64,000 nt of DNA from Pseudomonadota bacterium (GTDB taxonomy: Bacteria > Pseudomonadota > Gammaproteobacteria > Burkholderiales > Burkholderiaceae_C). Made by a program: the position numbers and the translations under genes. How positions within the stretch are numbered: position 1 is the stretch's first letter; every line of letters begins with the position of its first letter. The stretch lies in the NCBI GenBank assembly GCA_963205115.1, contig CAUJHV010000074.1, forward strand, positions 22,357-86,356, given 5' to 3'. The notes beneath the pieces were generated by a model that saw only the letters and a program-made list of their open reading frames with translations, was not told where the DNA came from and made no database searches. Of this stretch, positions 25,183-34,880 are shown in pieces.

Positions 25183-28100
25183 TTGTCCATCCACGTCGCG
25201 CTGCACCACGTCACCCGCTACCGCTATGACCGGCTCGTGAGCCTGTCGCCCCAGGTCGTGCGCCTGCGTCCGGCGCCGCATTGCCGCACGCCCATCGTCA
25301 GTTACTCGCTGCGCATCGAGCCGGCCGAGCACTTCATCAACTGGCAGCAGGACCCGTTCGCCAACCACCTGGCGCGGCTGGTCTTCCCGGAAAAGACGAC
25401 GTCCTTCACCGTCACGGTCGATCTCGTGGCCGAGATGGCGGTCTACAACCCCTTCGACTTTTTCCTGGAGCCCTCGGCCGAGGCCTTCCCCTTCGCCTAC
25501 GAGCCCGAGCTGGCGCACGACCTGGCGCCCTACCTGGTGAAGGCGCCGGCCACGCCGCGCCTGGCCGCGTGGGTGGCCAGCGTCTCGCGCGAGAAGCGCC
25601 GGACCATCGATTTCCTGGTCGAGGTGAACCAGCGGCTGCAGCACGAGATCCGCTACCTGATCCGCATGGAGCCCGGCGTGCAGACGCCGGAGCAGACGCT
25701 GGAGACGGCCTGCGGCTCGTGTCGCGACACGGGCTGGCTGCTGGTGCAGATCCTGCGCCACCTGGGCCTGGCGGCGCGCTTTGTGTCGGGCTACCTGATC
25801 CAGCTCGAGCCCGACGTCAAGTCGCTCGACGGCCCCATCGGCGCCGAACACGATTTCACCGACCTGCACGCCTGGTGCGAGGTCTACCTGCCCGGCGCCG
25901 GCTGGATCGGCCTGGACCCGACCTCCGGTCTGATGGCGGGCGAGGGGCACATTCCTGTGGCCTGTACGCCCGAGCCGGCGACTGCCGCTCCGGTCAGCGG
26001 CGCGGTCGACGAGTGCGAGGTGAGCTTCGAGCACGAGATGCGCGTGACGCGCGTGCACGAGTCGCCGCGCGTGACCAAGCCGTATACCGAAGACCAGTGG
26101 CAGGCCATCCACGCGCTGGGCCATGTGGTGGACGAGCAGCTCGTGAAGGGCGACGTGCGGCTGACGATGGGCGGCGAGCCGACCTTTGTCTCCGACCAGG
26201 ATCGCGACGGGGCCGAGTGGAATACCGATGCCATGGGCCCCACCAAGCGCGGCCTGGCCACGGACCTGACCTTGCGGCTGATGAAGAAGTACGGCGAAGG
26301 CGGCTTCCTGCACTTCGGCCAGGGCAAGTGGTACCCGGGCGAACAGCTGCCGCGATGGGCGCTGAGCATCGCCTGGCGCGCCGACGGGCAGCCTTGCTGG
26401 CACGACCCGTCGCTGTTCGCCGACGAGCGCGAGACGCACCGCTACACCAGCGCCGATGCCAAGGCCTTTCTCGATGCGGTGTCGCAGCGCCTGGGCGTGG
26501 GCAGCTCGACCATCCAGACCGGCTACGAGGATGCCTGGTACTACCTGTGGCGCGAACGCCGCCTGCCGGTGAATGTCGACGCGCTGGACAACCGGCTCGA
26601 CGACGACATGGAGCGCGCGCGGCTGCGCCGGGTCTTCGAGCCGGGCCTGGATAACGCCGTGGGTTATGTGCTGCCGTTGCAGCGCGAGTGGATCGTCGGC
26701 GAAGCCGGCCCGCGCTGGCTCACCAGCCCGTGGTTCCTGCGGGACGACCGGCTGTTCCTGATTCCCGGCGACTCACCGATGGGTTACCGGCTGCCGCTGG
26801 ATTCGCTCCCCTGGGCCACGGCCGCCGACCGCGAGATGTTCCTGAGCCAGGACCCCTTTGCCGCGTTGCGGCCGCTGCCCGATGCCGCGGCCATGCGGGT
26901 CCAGGCGCGCGGCTGGAACGCGCACCGCGCTGGCGGCGGGTTTGCCGAGGGTGGCGCCGTGGCGCTGCCGCAAGGGGCGATGACCGGCCTGCCGAAGGCG
27001 GGCGAGGGCGGCGGCGTGCCCGGCAAGGCTTTGGGCGTGCCTGACGGCAGCACCGCCTGGGGCGCGGGGGACCATCCGCACACACCCACGCGGCCGCCGC
27101 TGCGGGCCTCTGGCGACCGGCCGGCCCACGGCGAATCGGCCAGCTGGATCACGCGCACCGCACTGTGCGTGGAAGTGCGTGACCCGCAGCGCGCCAACGG
27201 CCCCAAGGCCGAGCGCGAGGCCGGCGGCCGCAGCGGCGTGATGTACGTCTTCATGCCACCCCTGGCGCACCTGGAGGATTACCTCGAGCTGCTGGCGGCG
27301 CTGGAGGCTACGGCCGAGGAACAGGGCGTGAAGATCATGCTGGAGGGCTACCCGCCGCCGCGCGACCCGCGCTTGAAGCTTCTGCAGGTCACGCCCGACC
27401 CCGGTGTCATCGAGGTCAACATCCATCCGTCGCACGACTGGAACGAACTGGTCGACCGCACCGAATTCCTCTATGAAGCGGCACACCAGTCGCGCCTGTC
27501 CAGCGAGAAATTCATGCTCGACGGCCGCCACACCGGCACGGGCGGCGGCAACCACTTCGTGCTGGGCGGCGCCACGGCGGCGGACAGTCCCTTCCTGCGC
27601 CGGCCCGACGTGCTGGGCAGCCTGCTGGCCTACTGGCACAACCACCCGAGCCTGAGCTATCTCTTCAGCGGCCTGTTCATCGGCCCGACCAGCCAGGCGC
27701 CGCGTTTCGACGAGGCGCGCAACGACCAGGTCTACGAGATCGAGATCGCGCTCGCCGAGATGGCACGTCTGACGGGCACCGTCGGCCCGGATGGGGCGGC
27801 GACCTTGCCGTCGCAGGCGATCCCGCCGTGGATGGTCGATCGGCTGCTGCGCAACCTGCTGATCGACGTCACGGGCAATACGCACCGCTCGGAGTTCTGC
27901 ATCGACAAGCTCTATTCGCCCGACGGCCCCACCGGGCGGCTGGGCCTGCTGGAGCTGCGCGCCTTCGAGATGCCGCCGCATGCGCGCATGAGCCTCGTGC
28001 AGCAACTGCTGCTGCGCGCGCTGGTGGCCTGGTTCTGGCGCACGCCCTACAGCGGCGGCGTGTCCTCGCGGCTGACACGCTGGGGCACGGGCCTGCACGA

Positions 28101-28761
28101 CCGTTTCATGCTGCCGACCTTCGTGCAGATGGACTTCGCCGACGTGATCGCCGATCTGCAGCAGGCCGGCTTTGCCTTCGACGCGCAGTGGTTCGCGCCG
28201 CACCTGGAGTTCCGCTTCCCGCTGATCGGCGAGATCGCGACGATGGGCATCGGCCTGACGCTGCGCACGGCGCTGGAGCCCTGGCACGTGATGGGCGAGG
28301 AGGGCTCGGCGGGCGGCACGGTGCGCTACGTGGACTCTTCGCTGGAACGGCTGGAGCTGAAGGTCACCGGGCTGAACGACAACCGCCACGTGGTCACCGT
28401 CAACGGCGAGGCCGTGCCGCTGCAGCCCACGGGCCGCGCGGGCGAATTCGTCGCGGGCATCCGCTACCGCGCCTGGCAGCCGCCTTCGGCGCTGCACCCG
28501 ACCATCGCCTCGCACGCGCCGCTGACCTTCGACATCGTCGACAGCTGGCAGAACCGCTCGCTGGGCGGCTGCCGCTACCATGTGGCACATCCGGGCGGAC
28601 TCAGCCACGAGACCCTCCCGATCAACGCCTACGAGGCCGAGAGCCGTCGCCTGGCGCGCTTCTTCCGCTTCGGCCACACGCCGGGGCAAATGGTGGTGCG
28701 CCCGGCGCAACCGAGTCGCGAATTTCCGTTCACGCTCGACCTGCGAACGGCGCGGGCCTGA
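25183..28761 (+). CDS. transglutaminase-like protein with DUF2126 domain
   Basis: A 1192-residue protein, first gene of the ATP-grasp/alpha-E/transglutaminase cluster. Residues 1-100 are the bacterial transglutaminase N-terminal domain (HVALHHVTRYRYDR); the papain-like transglutaminase core follows with a complete triad, Cys180 (SCRDTG), His229 (DLHAW) and Asp245 (LDPTSG). The remaining 900 residues form DUF2126 (MGGEPTFVSDQDRDGAEWNT near 330; HTGTGGGNHFVLGGAT near 785). Between about residues 575 and 680 is a Gly/Ala/Pro-rich, apparently disordered segment that splits DUF2126. Probably cytoplasmic: no signal peptide. It may hydrolyse or transfer amide/isopeptide bonds made by the neighbouring ATP-grasp enzymes. 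TTG start supported by an AGGAGG 6 bases upstream. Confidence 0.92.
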   Translation: MSIHVALHHVTRYRYDRLVSLSPQVVRLRPAPHCRTPIVSYSLRIEPAEHFINWQQDPFANHLARLVFPEKTTSFTVTVDLVAEMAVYNPFDFFLEPSAEAFPFAYEPELAHDLAPYLVKAPATPRLAAWVASVSREKRRTIDFLVEVNQRLQHEIRYLIRMEPGVQTPEQTLETACGSCRDTGWLLVQILRHLGLAARFVSGYLIQLEPDVKSLDGPIGAEHDFTDLHAWCEVYLPGAGWIGLDPTSGLMAGEGHIPVACTPEPATAAPVSGAVDECEVSFEHEMRVTRVHESPRVTKPYTEDQWQAIHALGHVVDEQLVKGDVRLTMGGEPTFVSDQDRDGAEWNTDAMGPTKRGLATDLTLRLMKKYGEGGFLHFGQGKWYPGEQLPRWALSIAWRADGQPCWHDPSLFADERETHRYTSADAKAFLDAVSQRLGVGSSTIQTGYEDAWYYLWRERRLPVNVDALDNRLDDDMERARLRRVFEPGLDNAVGYVLPLQREWIVGEAGPRWLTSPWFLRDDRLFLIPGDSPMGYRLPLDSLPWATAADREMFLSQDPFAALRPLPDAAAMRVQARGWNAHRAGGGFAEGGAVALPQGAMTGLPKAGEGGGVPGKALGVPDGSTAWGAGDHPHTPTRPPLRASGDRPAHGESASWITRTALCVEVRDPQRANGPKAEREAGGRSGVMYVFMPPLAHLEDYLELLAALEATAEEQGVKIMLEGYPPPRDPRLKLLQVTPDPGVIEVNIHPSHDWNELVDRTEFLYEAAHQSRLSSEKFMLDGRHTGTGGGNHFVLGGATAADSPFLRRPDVLGSLLAYWHNHPSLSYLFSGLFIGPTSQAPRFDEARNDQVYEIEIALAEMARLTGTVGPDGAATLPSQAIPPWMVDRLLRNLLIDVTGNTHRSEFCIDKLYSPDGPTGRLGLLELRAFEMPPHARMSLVQQLLLRALVAWFWRTPYSGGVSSRLTRWGTGLHDRFMLPTFVQMDFADVIADLQQAGFAFDAQWFAPHLEFRFPLIGEIATMGIGLTLRTALEPWHVMGEEGSAGGTVRYVDSSLERLELKVTGLNDNRHVVTVNGEAVPLQPTGRAGEFVAGIRYRAWQPPSALHPTIASHAPLTFDIVDSWQNRSLGGCRYHVAHPGGLSHETLPINAYEAESRRLARFFRFGHTPGQMVVRPAQPSREFPFTLDLRTARA

Positions 28762-28824
28762 TGCCCGGGCCACGGGCTCGACCGGGCGCGAGCGCCCGGA
28801 TGTCACCGATGGAGCCCTAACGGT

Positions 28825-31410
28825 TTGAACCAGCAGCAGTCTTCCGGCAGCCAGCAGCAGACCCAGCGGTCGCTGGCCCTGGACCTGCCCGTGGCACCGG
28901 GTGCAGGTACGGGCGCGACCGTGCTGCGCCGCGCCTGGCCGCCCGAACCTGGTGTCTGGGACGAACTGCGCCAGCCCGATGGCCGACTGCGTGCGCCCTG
29001 GGCCCGGTTGACCGAGTGGATGCCGCCGTCCGCGCCCGGCGTGGACGGCGCCGCCACGCTGGACCGCCGCGTGGCCCAGGTGGCCGAGCGCATCCGCCAG
29101 GACGGCGTCACGCACAACGTCTTCAGCGAGACGGGTGTGGCCTCGCGGCCCTGGTCGCTGGAACTGCTGCCGATGCTGATCGAGGCCGGCGACTGGGCGC
29201 AGATCGAAGCCGGCGTCATGCAGCGCGCGCGTCTGCTGCAGGCCGTGCTGGACGACAGCTATGGGCCGCAGCGCATGCTGCACGAAGGTCTGCTGCCGCC
29301 CGCGCTGGTGCTGCGCCATCCGGGCTACCTGCGGCCGCTCAAGGGTGTGCGGCCACCGGCCGGCCAGCGCTTGTACAGCGTGGCCTTCGACATCGCGCGC
29401 GACGCCGACGGCCAATGGTGGGTCATGGCGCAGCGGCTGCAGGGTCCTTCGGGCCTGGGCTACGTGATGCACAACCGGCTGGTGATCTCGCGCCAGTTTC
29501 CCGAGGCCTTCCGCGAGATGGGCGTGCAGCACCTCGCCTCGGGCTACCGGCTGCTGCTGGACACGCTGGAAGCCCGTTCGCGCGAGCTGGCCGGCGGCCA
29601 GACGCCGCGCGTCGTGCTGCTGACGCCGGGCCTGTACAGCGAGACCTACTTCGAACACGCCTACCTGGCGCGCTACCTGGGCCTGCCGCTGGTGGAGGGC
29701 GGGGACCTCACCGTGCGCGGCGAAAGCCTCTACATGAAGACCGTGGACGGCCTGCAGCCGGTGCACGGCGTGCTGCGCCGCCTGGACGACGACTTCTGCG
29801 ACCCGCTGGAGCTGCGGCCCGATTCGGCCCTGGGCGTGCCGGGTCTGCTGCAGGTGGCCCGTGCCGGGCGCGTCGTGCTGGCCAATGCGCTGGGTGGCGC
29901 CTGGCTGGAGTCGCCCGCCGTGATGGGCTTTCTGCCCGGCATGGCCGAACGGCTGCTGGACGAGAAGCTGTCGCTGCCGGCCGTGGCCAGCTGGTGGTGC
30001 GGAGAACCCGCCGCCTGGGCCGACGTGCGCCAGCAAAGCGCCGGCAAACGGCTGCGCAGCACCTTCCCGCAGGGCGGACGCACCTCGCAGGTGCACCCGT
30101 TTTCCGAGTCCCTCGTCGAGGAAGATCCCGATGCGTGGACGCTGCAGACGCATCTGCGGTTTTCGCGTGCACCGATCTGGAGCCAGGGCAGCACACAGCC
30201 GCGCCCCGCGCTGGTGCGCGTCTACGCGATGGCCGACGCGCAAGGCCGCTGGCATGTGCTGCCGGGCGGCATGACGCGTGTTTCCATACGCGAGGACGCG
30301 AGCCTGTCGATGCAGCGCGGCGGATCCAGCCTGGACACCTGGGTGCTCACGGACGGCCCGGTCGACACCTACTCGATGCTGCCCAACCGGCTGACCGTCG
30401 ACGAGATCCTGCAGCGGCGCACGACGGTCAGCAGCCGCACCGGCGAGAACCTGTTCTGGATGGGCCGCTATACCGAGCGGGCCGAGCAGCTGGTGCGCCT
30501 GGCGCGCGTCTCGCTGCAGCTGCTGGAGACCGACCACGATGCCGACGGCGCGGCGCAGCAGGCGCTGTCGTGGCTGGCCGTGGGCTGCGGCCTGGCGCCG
30601 AAGGGCGTGCCGGGCATGCAGCAATCGCCGGCAGTCTTCCAGCGCGCCGTGCTCGCGGCATTGGGCGATGTGGAGACCTCGTTCAGTGTGGCCTTCAACC
30701 TGCAGGCACTGGAGTCGGCCGCACAGGCCTTGCGCCAGCGGCTGTCGGCCGAGCAGTGGGGCCTGATGCGCGGCATGAAGGACGGCTTCCTGGCCGCGCT
30801 GCATGCGGCGCCGGGTCGTGTGCCGCCCACGCATCGGGCCATCGCCGCGCTGGACCAGGTGGCGCTGCAGCTGGCCGCGGCCACCGGCGCGCAGACCGAC
30901 CGCATGACACGCGACCACGGCTGGCGGCTGTTGACCGTCGGCCGGCTGCTGGAGCGGCTGATCGGCCTGACCCAGCGGCTGCGAGCCTTCGCCGAAACCG
31001 GCGCGATGGGCAGCCCGTCGGGCGTGGAGCTGCTGCTGGACCTGTTCGACAGCGCCATCACCTTTCGCGCCCGCTACCAGCGGCACGACGACCTGCTGGC
31101 GCTGATCGAGCTGCTGGTGGTGGACAGCGCCAACCCGCGTGCGCTGGCCGGCGTGCTGCGCCGCCTGCGTACCGAGCTGGGCAAGCTGCCCGGCAAGGAC
31201 CGGCTGGGCGACCCGTGGCGCAGCCGGCTGCCGGCCGAGGGTGCGGGGCTGCAGCTGGAGCAGCTGGCGGGCCTGGACGACGCTGGGCTCGTCGCGCGGC
31301 TGCACGCGTTGTGCGACAGCCTGCATGCGGTGGCGCTGGATCTGGCCGAGGACATCGGCCTGCAGTATTTCTCGCTGCCCGGCGGGGCCGACGAGGCGCA
31401 GCGTGTCTGA
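28825..31410 (+). CDS. circularly permuted ATP-grasp protein fused to alpha-E domain
   Basis: An 861-residue fusion. Residues about 60-530 form a circularly permuted type 2 ATP-grasp ligase (DUF404/DUF407 pattern: RPLKGVRPPAGQRLYSVAFD, LLTPGLYSETYFEHAYLARYLGLPLVEGGDL, RTTVSSRTG). Residues about 535-855 form an alpha-E domain (GENLFWMGRYTERAEQLVRL), a helical domain found only with these enzymes. Such ligases are predicted to make amide or peptide bonds with ATP. The start is TTG at 28825 with a weak GGAG 10 bases upstream; the gap from the preceding gene is 63 bases. The 3' end overlaps the next gene by 8 bases, indicating coupled translation. Confidence 0.9.
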   Translation: MNQQQSSGSQQQTQRSLALDLPVAPGAGTGATVLRRAWPPEPGVWDELRQPDGRLRAPWARLTEWMPPSAPGVDGAATLDRRVAQVAERIRQDGVTHNVFSETGVASRPWSLELLPMLIEAGDWAQIEAGVMQRARLLQAVLDDSYGPQRMLHEGLLPPALVLRHPGYLRPLKGVRPPAGQRLYSVAFDIARDADGQWWVMAQRLQGPSGLGYVMHNRLVISRQFPEAFREMGVQHLASGYRLLLDTLEARSRELAGGQTPRVVLLTPGLYSETYFEHAYLARYLGLPLVEGGDLTVRGESLYMKTVDGLQPVHGVLRRLDDDFCDPLELRPDSALGVPGLLQVARAGRVVLANALGGAWLESPAVMGFLPGMAERLLDEKLSLPAVASWWCGEPAAWADVRQQSAGKRLRSTFPQGGRTSQVHPFSESLVEEDPDAWTLQTHLRFSRAPIWSQGSTQPRPALVRVYAMADAQGRWHVLPGGMTRVSIREDASLSMQRGGSSLDTWVLTDGPVDTYSMLPNRLTVDEILQRRTTVSSRTGENLFWMGRYTERAEQLVRLARVSLQLLETDHDADGAAQQALSWLAVGCGLAPKGVPGMQQSPAVFQRAVLAALGDVETSFSVAFNLQALESAAQALRQRLSAEQWGLMRGMKDGFLAALHAAPGRVPPTHRAIAALDQVALQLAAATGAQTDRMTRDHGWRLLTVGRLLERLIGLTQRLRAFAETGAMGSPSGVELLLDLFDSAITFRARYQRHDDLLALIELLVVDSANPRALAGVLRRLRTELGKLPGKDRLGDPWRSRLPAEGAGLQLEQLAGLDDAGLVARLHALCDSLHAVALDLAEDIGLQYFSLPGGADEAQRV

Positions 31411-32377
31411 AGCCCCGGCCCGCCCCGATCCTGGCGCACCGGCGCCCGCCGCGACCATCGAGGTCGTGCACGAGACGGTCTACACCTATGTGCAGCCGGT
31501 GGCGCAATCGCACCACATCGCGCATCTCAAGCCGATGGCTGACGAGGGACAGACGCTGCTGGCGTCCGATCTGGTGATCCAGCCCGCGCCCTCGGCCCGC
31601 CACGAGCGCGTGGACAGCTTCGGCAATGCCAGCCTGCATCTGGCCATCGGGCAGCCGCATCGCAGCCTGTGCGTGCGCGCCTTCAGCCGGGTGTGCGTGC
31701 GCCCGCGTTTTGCGCGGCTGGATCCGGCCGCCTCGCCACGCTGGGAAGGCCTGCGTGACCGCCTGCGCTATGTCGCGCGTGCGCCCTTCGACCCGGCCGT
31801 CGAGTTTGTGCAGCCCTCGCCCTATGTGCCGCGCCTGGATGCGCTGCGGGCCTATGCCGTGCGCAGCTTCAGCCCGGGGCGCCCGGCGGCCGAGGCGGCG
31901 GTGGATCTGATGCGGCGCATCCACGCCGATTTCGAATACCGCAGCAGCAGCACCGACGTCGACACGCCCGTGGAGCAGGCCTTTGCGCAGCGCCTGGGTG
32001 TGTGCCAGGACTTCGCCCACGTGATGATCGGCGCCTGCCGCATGCTGGGTTTGCCGGCGCGTTATGTCAGCGGCTATCTGCTGACCCGCACGGCGCCCGG
32101 CGAGCCGGCGCTGGTGGGCGCCGACGCCTCGCACGCCTGGGTGCAGGTCTACGTGCCGGGTACGCCGGGCGTGCCGCGTGACGGCTGGCTGGACCTGGAC
32201 CCGACCAATGACCTCGTCCCCGGCCTGGAACACGTGCGTCTGGCGGTAGGGCGCGACTTTGGCGACGTCACACCGTTGCGCGGCGTGATCCGCGGCGGCG
32301 GCGAGCACACGCTGGCCGTCGGGGTTACCACACGTCGCATGCCCGACCCCGTCAGACCGGGCCCGGATGTTGCTTAG
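31403..32377 (+). CDS. transglutaminase-like cysteine protease/amidase
   Basis: A 324-residue bacterial transglutaminase-like protein with an N-terminal beta domain (HETVYTYVQPVAQSHHIAHL) and a papain-like core with Cys201 (GVCQDF), His244 (SHAW) and Asp266 (LDPT), a full catalytic triad. No signal peptide. GTG at 31403 is used, overlapping the ATP-grasp/alpha-E gene by 8 bases; the in-frame codons further upstream lie inside that gene. It is the second transglutaminase of the cluster and is typical of the single-domain partner found in this gene neighbourhood. Confidence 0.92.
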   Translation: MSEAPARPDPGAPAPAATIEVVHETVYTYVQPVAQSHHIAHLKPMADEGQTLLASDLVIQPAPSARHERVDSFGNASLHLAIGQPHRSLCVRAFSRVCVRPRFARLDPAASPRWEGLRDRLRYVARAPFDPAVEFVQPSPYVPRLDALRAYAVRSFSPGRPAAEAAVDLMRRIHADFEYRSSSTDVDTPVEQAFAQRLGVCQDFAHVMIGACRMLGLPARYVSGYLLTRTAPGEPALVGADASHAWVQVYVPGTPGVPRDGWLDLDPTNDLVPGLEHVRLAVGRDFGDVTPLRGVIRGGGEHTLAVGVTTRRMPDPVRPGPDVA

Positions 32378-32404
32378 CCTTCTGTACACAGGACCGACCT
32401 CATC

Positions 32405-33838
32405 ATGAGATACCCGTTCGACGAGATGCGCGCCACCGACGGTGCCGTCAGGGACCAGTACAGCAACTACGCCCGGTGGCTGGCGGCCCAGCCTGACGAA
32501 GTCATGCGCGCGCGGCGCGAGGAAGCCGAAGTCATCTTCCGACGGGTGGGCATCACCTTCGCGGTCTACGGCGCCAAGGACGAAGACGGCGCCGGCACCG
32601 AGCGGCTGATTCCCTTCGATCTCATCCCGCGTGTCATCCCCAAGCACGAGTGGCGTGAGATGGAACGCGGCCTGGTGCAGCGCGTGACCGCGCTCAACCG
32701 CTTTTTGGAAGACGTTTACCACGGCCAGGAAATCCTGCGCGCCGGCCTCGTGCCCGCGGCGGCGGTGCTGAACAACACGCAGTTCCGCCCCGAGATGAGC
32801 GGCGTGCACGTGCCCGGCGGCGTCTATTCGCACATCGCCGGCATCGACATCGTGCGCGCCGGCCATGCCGACGGCACCGGCAGCTACTACGTGCTGGAAG
32901 ACAACCTGCGCGTGCCCAGCGGCGTGAGCTACATGCTCGAGAACCGCAAGATGATGATGCGGCTCTTCCCCGAGTTGTTTGCGCAGAACAAGGTGGCGCC
33001 CGTCGCGCACTACCCCGACCTGCTGCTCGACACGCTGCGCGGTGTCGCGCCGCCGGCTGTCAACGAGCCGGTGGTCGTGGTGCTGACGCCCGGCATGTAC
33101 AACAGCGCCTACTTCGAACACGCCTTCCTGGCGCAGCAGATGGGCGTGGAACTGGTCGAGGGCCAGGACCTCTTCGTGCGCGACGACTTTGTCTACATGC
33201 GCACCACGCAAGGCCCCAAGCGTGTGGACGTGGTCTACCGCCGCGTCGACGACGACTTCCTGGATCCACGCGCCTTCCGCCCGGACTCCACGCTGGGCTG
33301 CGCGGGCCTGCTGGATGTCTACCGCAAGGGCAACATCACGCTGTGCAACGCCATCGGCACTGGCATCGCGGACGACAAGAGCATCTATCCGTATGTGCCG
33401 AAGATGATCGAGTTCTACCTGGGTGAGAAGCCGATCCTGCACAACGTGCCCACCTACCTGTGCCGGGAGGCTGACGATCTGGCTTATGTGCTGGACCACC
33501 TGTCCGAACTGGTGGTGAAGGAAGTGCACGGCGCCGGCGGCTACGGCATGCTCGTCGGCCCGGCCGCCAACAAGGCCGAGATCGAAGGCTTCCGCGCGGC
33601 GCTGAAGGCCAACCCCACCAACTACATCGCCCAGCCCACGCTGAGCCTGTCCACCTGCCCGACCTATGTGGAGCGCGGCATCGCGCCACGCCACATCGAC
33701 CTGCGGCCCTTCGTGCTGTCGGGCAAGACCGTGCAGATGGTGCCGGGCGGGCTGACGCGCGTGGCGCTCAAGGAGGGTTCGCTGGTGGTGAATTCGTCGC
33801 AGGGCGGCGGCACCAAGGACACCTGGGTGCTGGAATGA
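32405..33838 (+). CDS. circularly permuted type 2 ATP-grasp protein
   Basis: A 477-residue stand-alone ATP-grasp ligase, the counterpart of the N-terminal part of the 28825 fusion. It has the DUF404/DUF407 pattern, including NRFLEDVYHGQEILRAGLVP, YYVLEDNLRVPSGVSYMLENR, LTPGMYNSAYFEHAFLAQQMG and the C-terminal GGLTRVALKEGSLVVNSSQGG. Homologues are usually beside an alpha-E gene, as here. ATG at 32405. The gene is 27 bases downstream of the transglutaminase gene, so it probably belongs to the same transcript. Confidence 0.93.
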   Translation: MRYPFDEMRATDGAVRDQYSNYARWLAAQPDEVMRARREEAEVIFRRVGITFAVYGAKDEDGAGTERLIPFDLIPRVIPKHEWREMERGLVQRVTALNRFLEDVYHGQEILRAGLVPAAAVLNNTQFRPEMSGVHVPGGVYSHIAGIDIVRAGHADGTGSYYVLEDNLRVPSGVSYMLENRKMMMRLFPELFAQNKVAPVAHYPDLLLDTLRGVAPPAVNEPVVVVLTPGMYNSAYFEHAFLAQQMGVELVEGQDLFVRDDFVYMRTTQGPKRVDVVYRRVDDDFLDPRAFRPDSTLGCAGLLDVYRKGNITLCNAIGTGIADDKSIYPYVPKMIEFYLGEKPILHNVPTYLCREADDLAYVLDHLSELVVKEVHGAGGYGMLVGPAANKAEIEGFRAALKANPTNYIAQPTLSLSTCPTYVERGIAPRHIDLRPFVLSGKTVQMVPGGLTRVALKEGSLVVNSSQGGGTKDTWVLE

Positions 33839-33860
33839 AAGATTGAGGGAGTTCACGATC

Positions 33861-34829
33861 ATGTTGTCACGCACGGCCGACCACCTGTTCTGGATGGCGC
33901 GCTACATGGAGCGCGCGGAGAACACCGCGCGCATGCTGGACGTCAACTACCAGACCTCGCTGCTGCCGCAGTCGGCCGACATGGCCGAGCAGGGCTGGCG
34001 CGGCCTGCTGAGCATCAGCGAACTGACCAGCGCCTTCGCGCAGCGCGGCGAAGAAGTGACGGCGCGTCCGGTCATGGACTTCATGGTGCGCGACGAGAAC
34101 AACTTCTCGAGCATCTGGAACTGCCTGCGCGCCGCACGCGAGAACGCCCGCGCCGTGCGCGGCACGCTGACCACGGAAGTCTGGGAGACGCAGAACCAGA
34201 CCTGGCTCGAATTCAACCGCCTGCTCAAGGAAAATGCCTTCGAGCGCGACCCGGGGGCCTTCTTCGAGTGGGTGAAGTTCCGCTCGCATCTCAGCCGAGG
34301 CGTCACGGTGGGCACGATGCTGATGGACGAGGCGCTGCACTTCATCCGCATCGGCACCTTCCTCGAGCGCGCCGACAACACCGCGCGGCTGCTCGACGTG
34401 AAGTACCACGCGCTGACCGGCGGCGAGTATTTCGGCCCTGGCGGCAACGTCAAGGAAAGCCAGGAAGTCGACTTCTACCACTGGAGCGCGATCCTGCGCT
34501 CGGTGTCCGGCTTCGAGATCTACCGCAAGGTCTACCGCAACGTCATCCGTCCCGAGAAGGTGGCCGAGCTGCTGATCCTGCGCCCGGACATGCCGCGCTC
34601 ACTGGCGGCGAGCATGAACGAGGTGGTGGCCAATCTGCAGCTGGTGGCCAACCAGGAAAGCGACGAGACGCTGCGCCGCGCAGGTCGGCTGCAAAGCGAC
34701 CTGCGCTACGGGCGCATCGACGAGATCCTGATGACCGGCTTGCATGCCTACTTGACCCAGTTTCTCGACAAGGTCAACGACCTGGGCGCTGGCATCGGGC
34801 GCGATTTCCTGGTGCCCGTGGCGGCCTGA
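33861..34829 (+). CDS. alpha-E domain protein
   Basis: A 322-residue all-alpha protein starting MLSRTADHLFWMARYMERAENTARML, the hallmark opening of the alpha-E family (DUF403). It is the stand-alone equivalent of the C-terminal domain of the 28825 fusion. Function unknown; always found with circularly permuted ATP-grasp enzymes. ATG at 33861 was chosen because of GAGGGAG about 9 bases upstream and because homology begins at the first residue. Last gene of the cluster; converges with the copper-oxidase-like lipoprotein gene. Confidence 0.93.
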   Translation: MLSRTADHLFWMARYMERAENTARMLDVNYQTSLLPQSADMAEQGWRGLLSISELTSAFAQRGEEVTARPVMDFMVRDENNFSSIWNCLRAARENARAVRGTLTTEVWETQNQTWLEFNRLLKENAFERDPGAFFEWVKFRSHLSRGVTVGTMLMDEALHFIRIGTFLERADNTARLLDVKYHALTGGEYFGPGGNVKESQEVDFYHWSAILRSVSGFEIYRKVYRNVIRPEKVAELLILRPDMPRSLAASMNEVVANLQLVANQESDETLRRAGRLQSDLRYGRIDEILMTGLHAYLTQFLDKVNDLGAGIGRDFLVPVAA

Positions 34830-34830
34830 G

Positions 34831-34856
34831 GCGGCCTACCCTCCCGGGCAGGCCGC
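34831..34856. terminator. GC-rich hairpin between convergent genes
   Basis: GCGGCCT (34831-34837) and AGGCCGC (34850-34856) form a 7-base stem with a 12-base loop, 2 bases after the stop of the alpha-E gene. No T-run follows on either side, so intrinsic termination is only possible, not certain; it could serve both convergent transcripts. Confidence 0.4.
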
Positions 34857-34880
34857 GCCCACGGCGCGTTCAGCGTACGC

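Noticed and set aside
26773..33874. Long open frames on the minus strand opposite the ATP-grasp/transglutaminase cluster (26773-31458 and 31058-33874)
   Set aside because: They mirror real plus-strand genes with strong family motifs; the sequences are Arg/His/Gln-rich low-complexity translations, typical of antisense frames in high-GC DNA.
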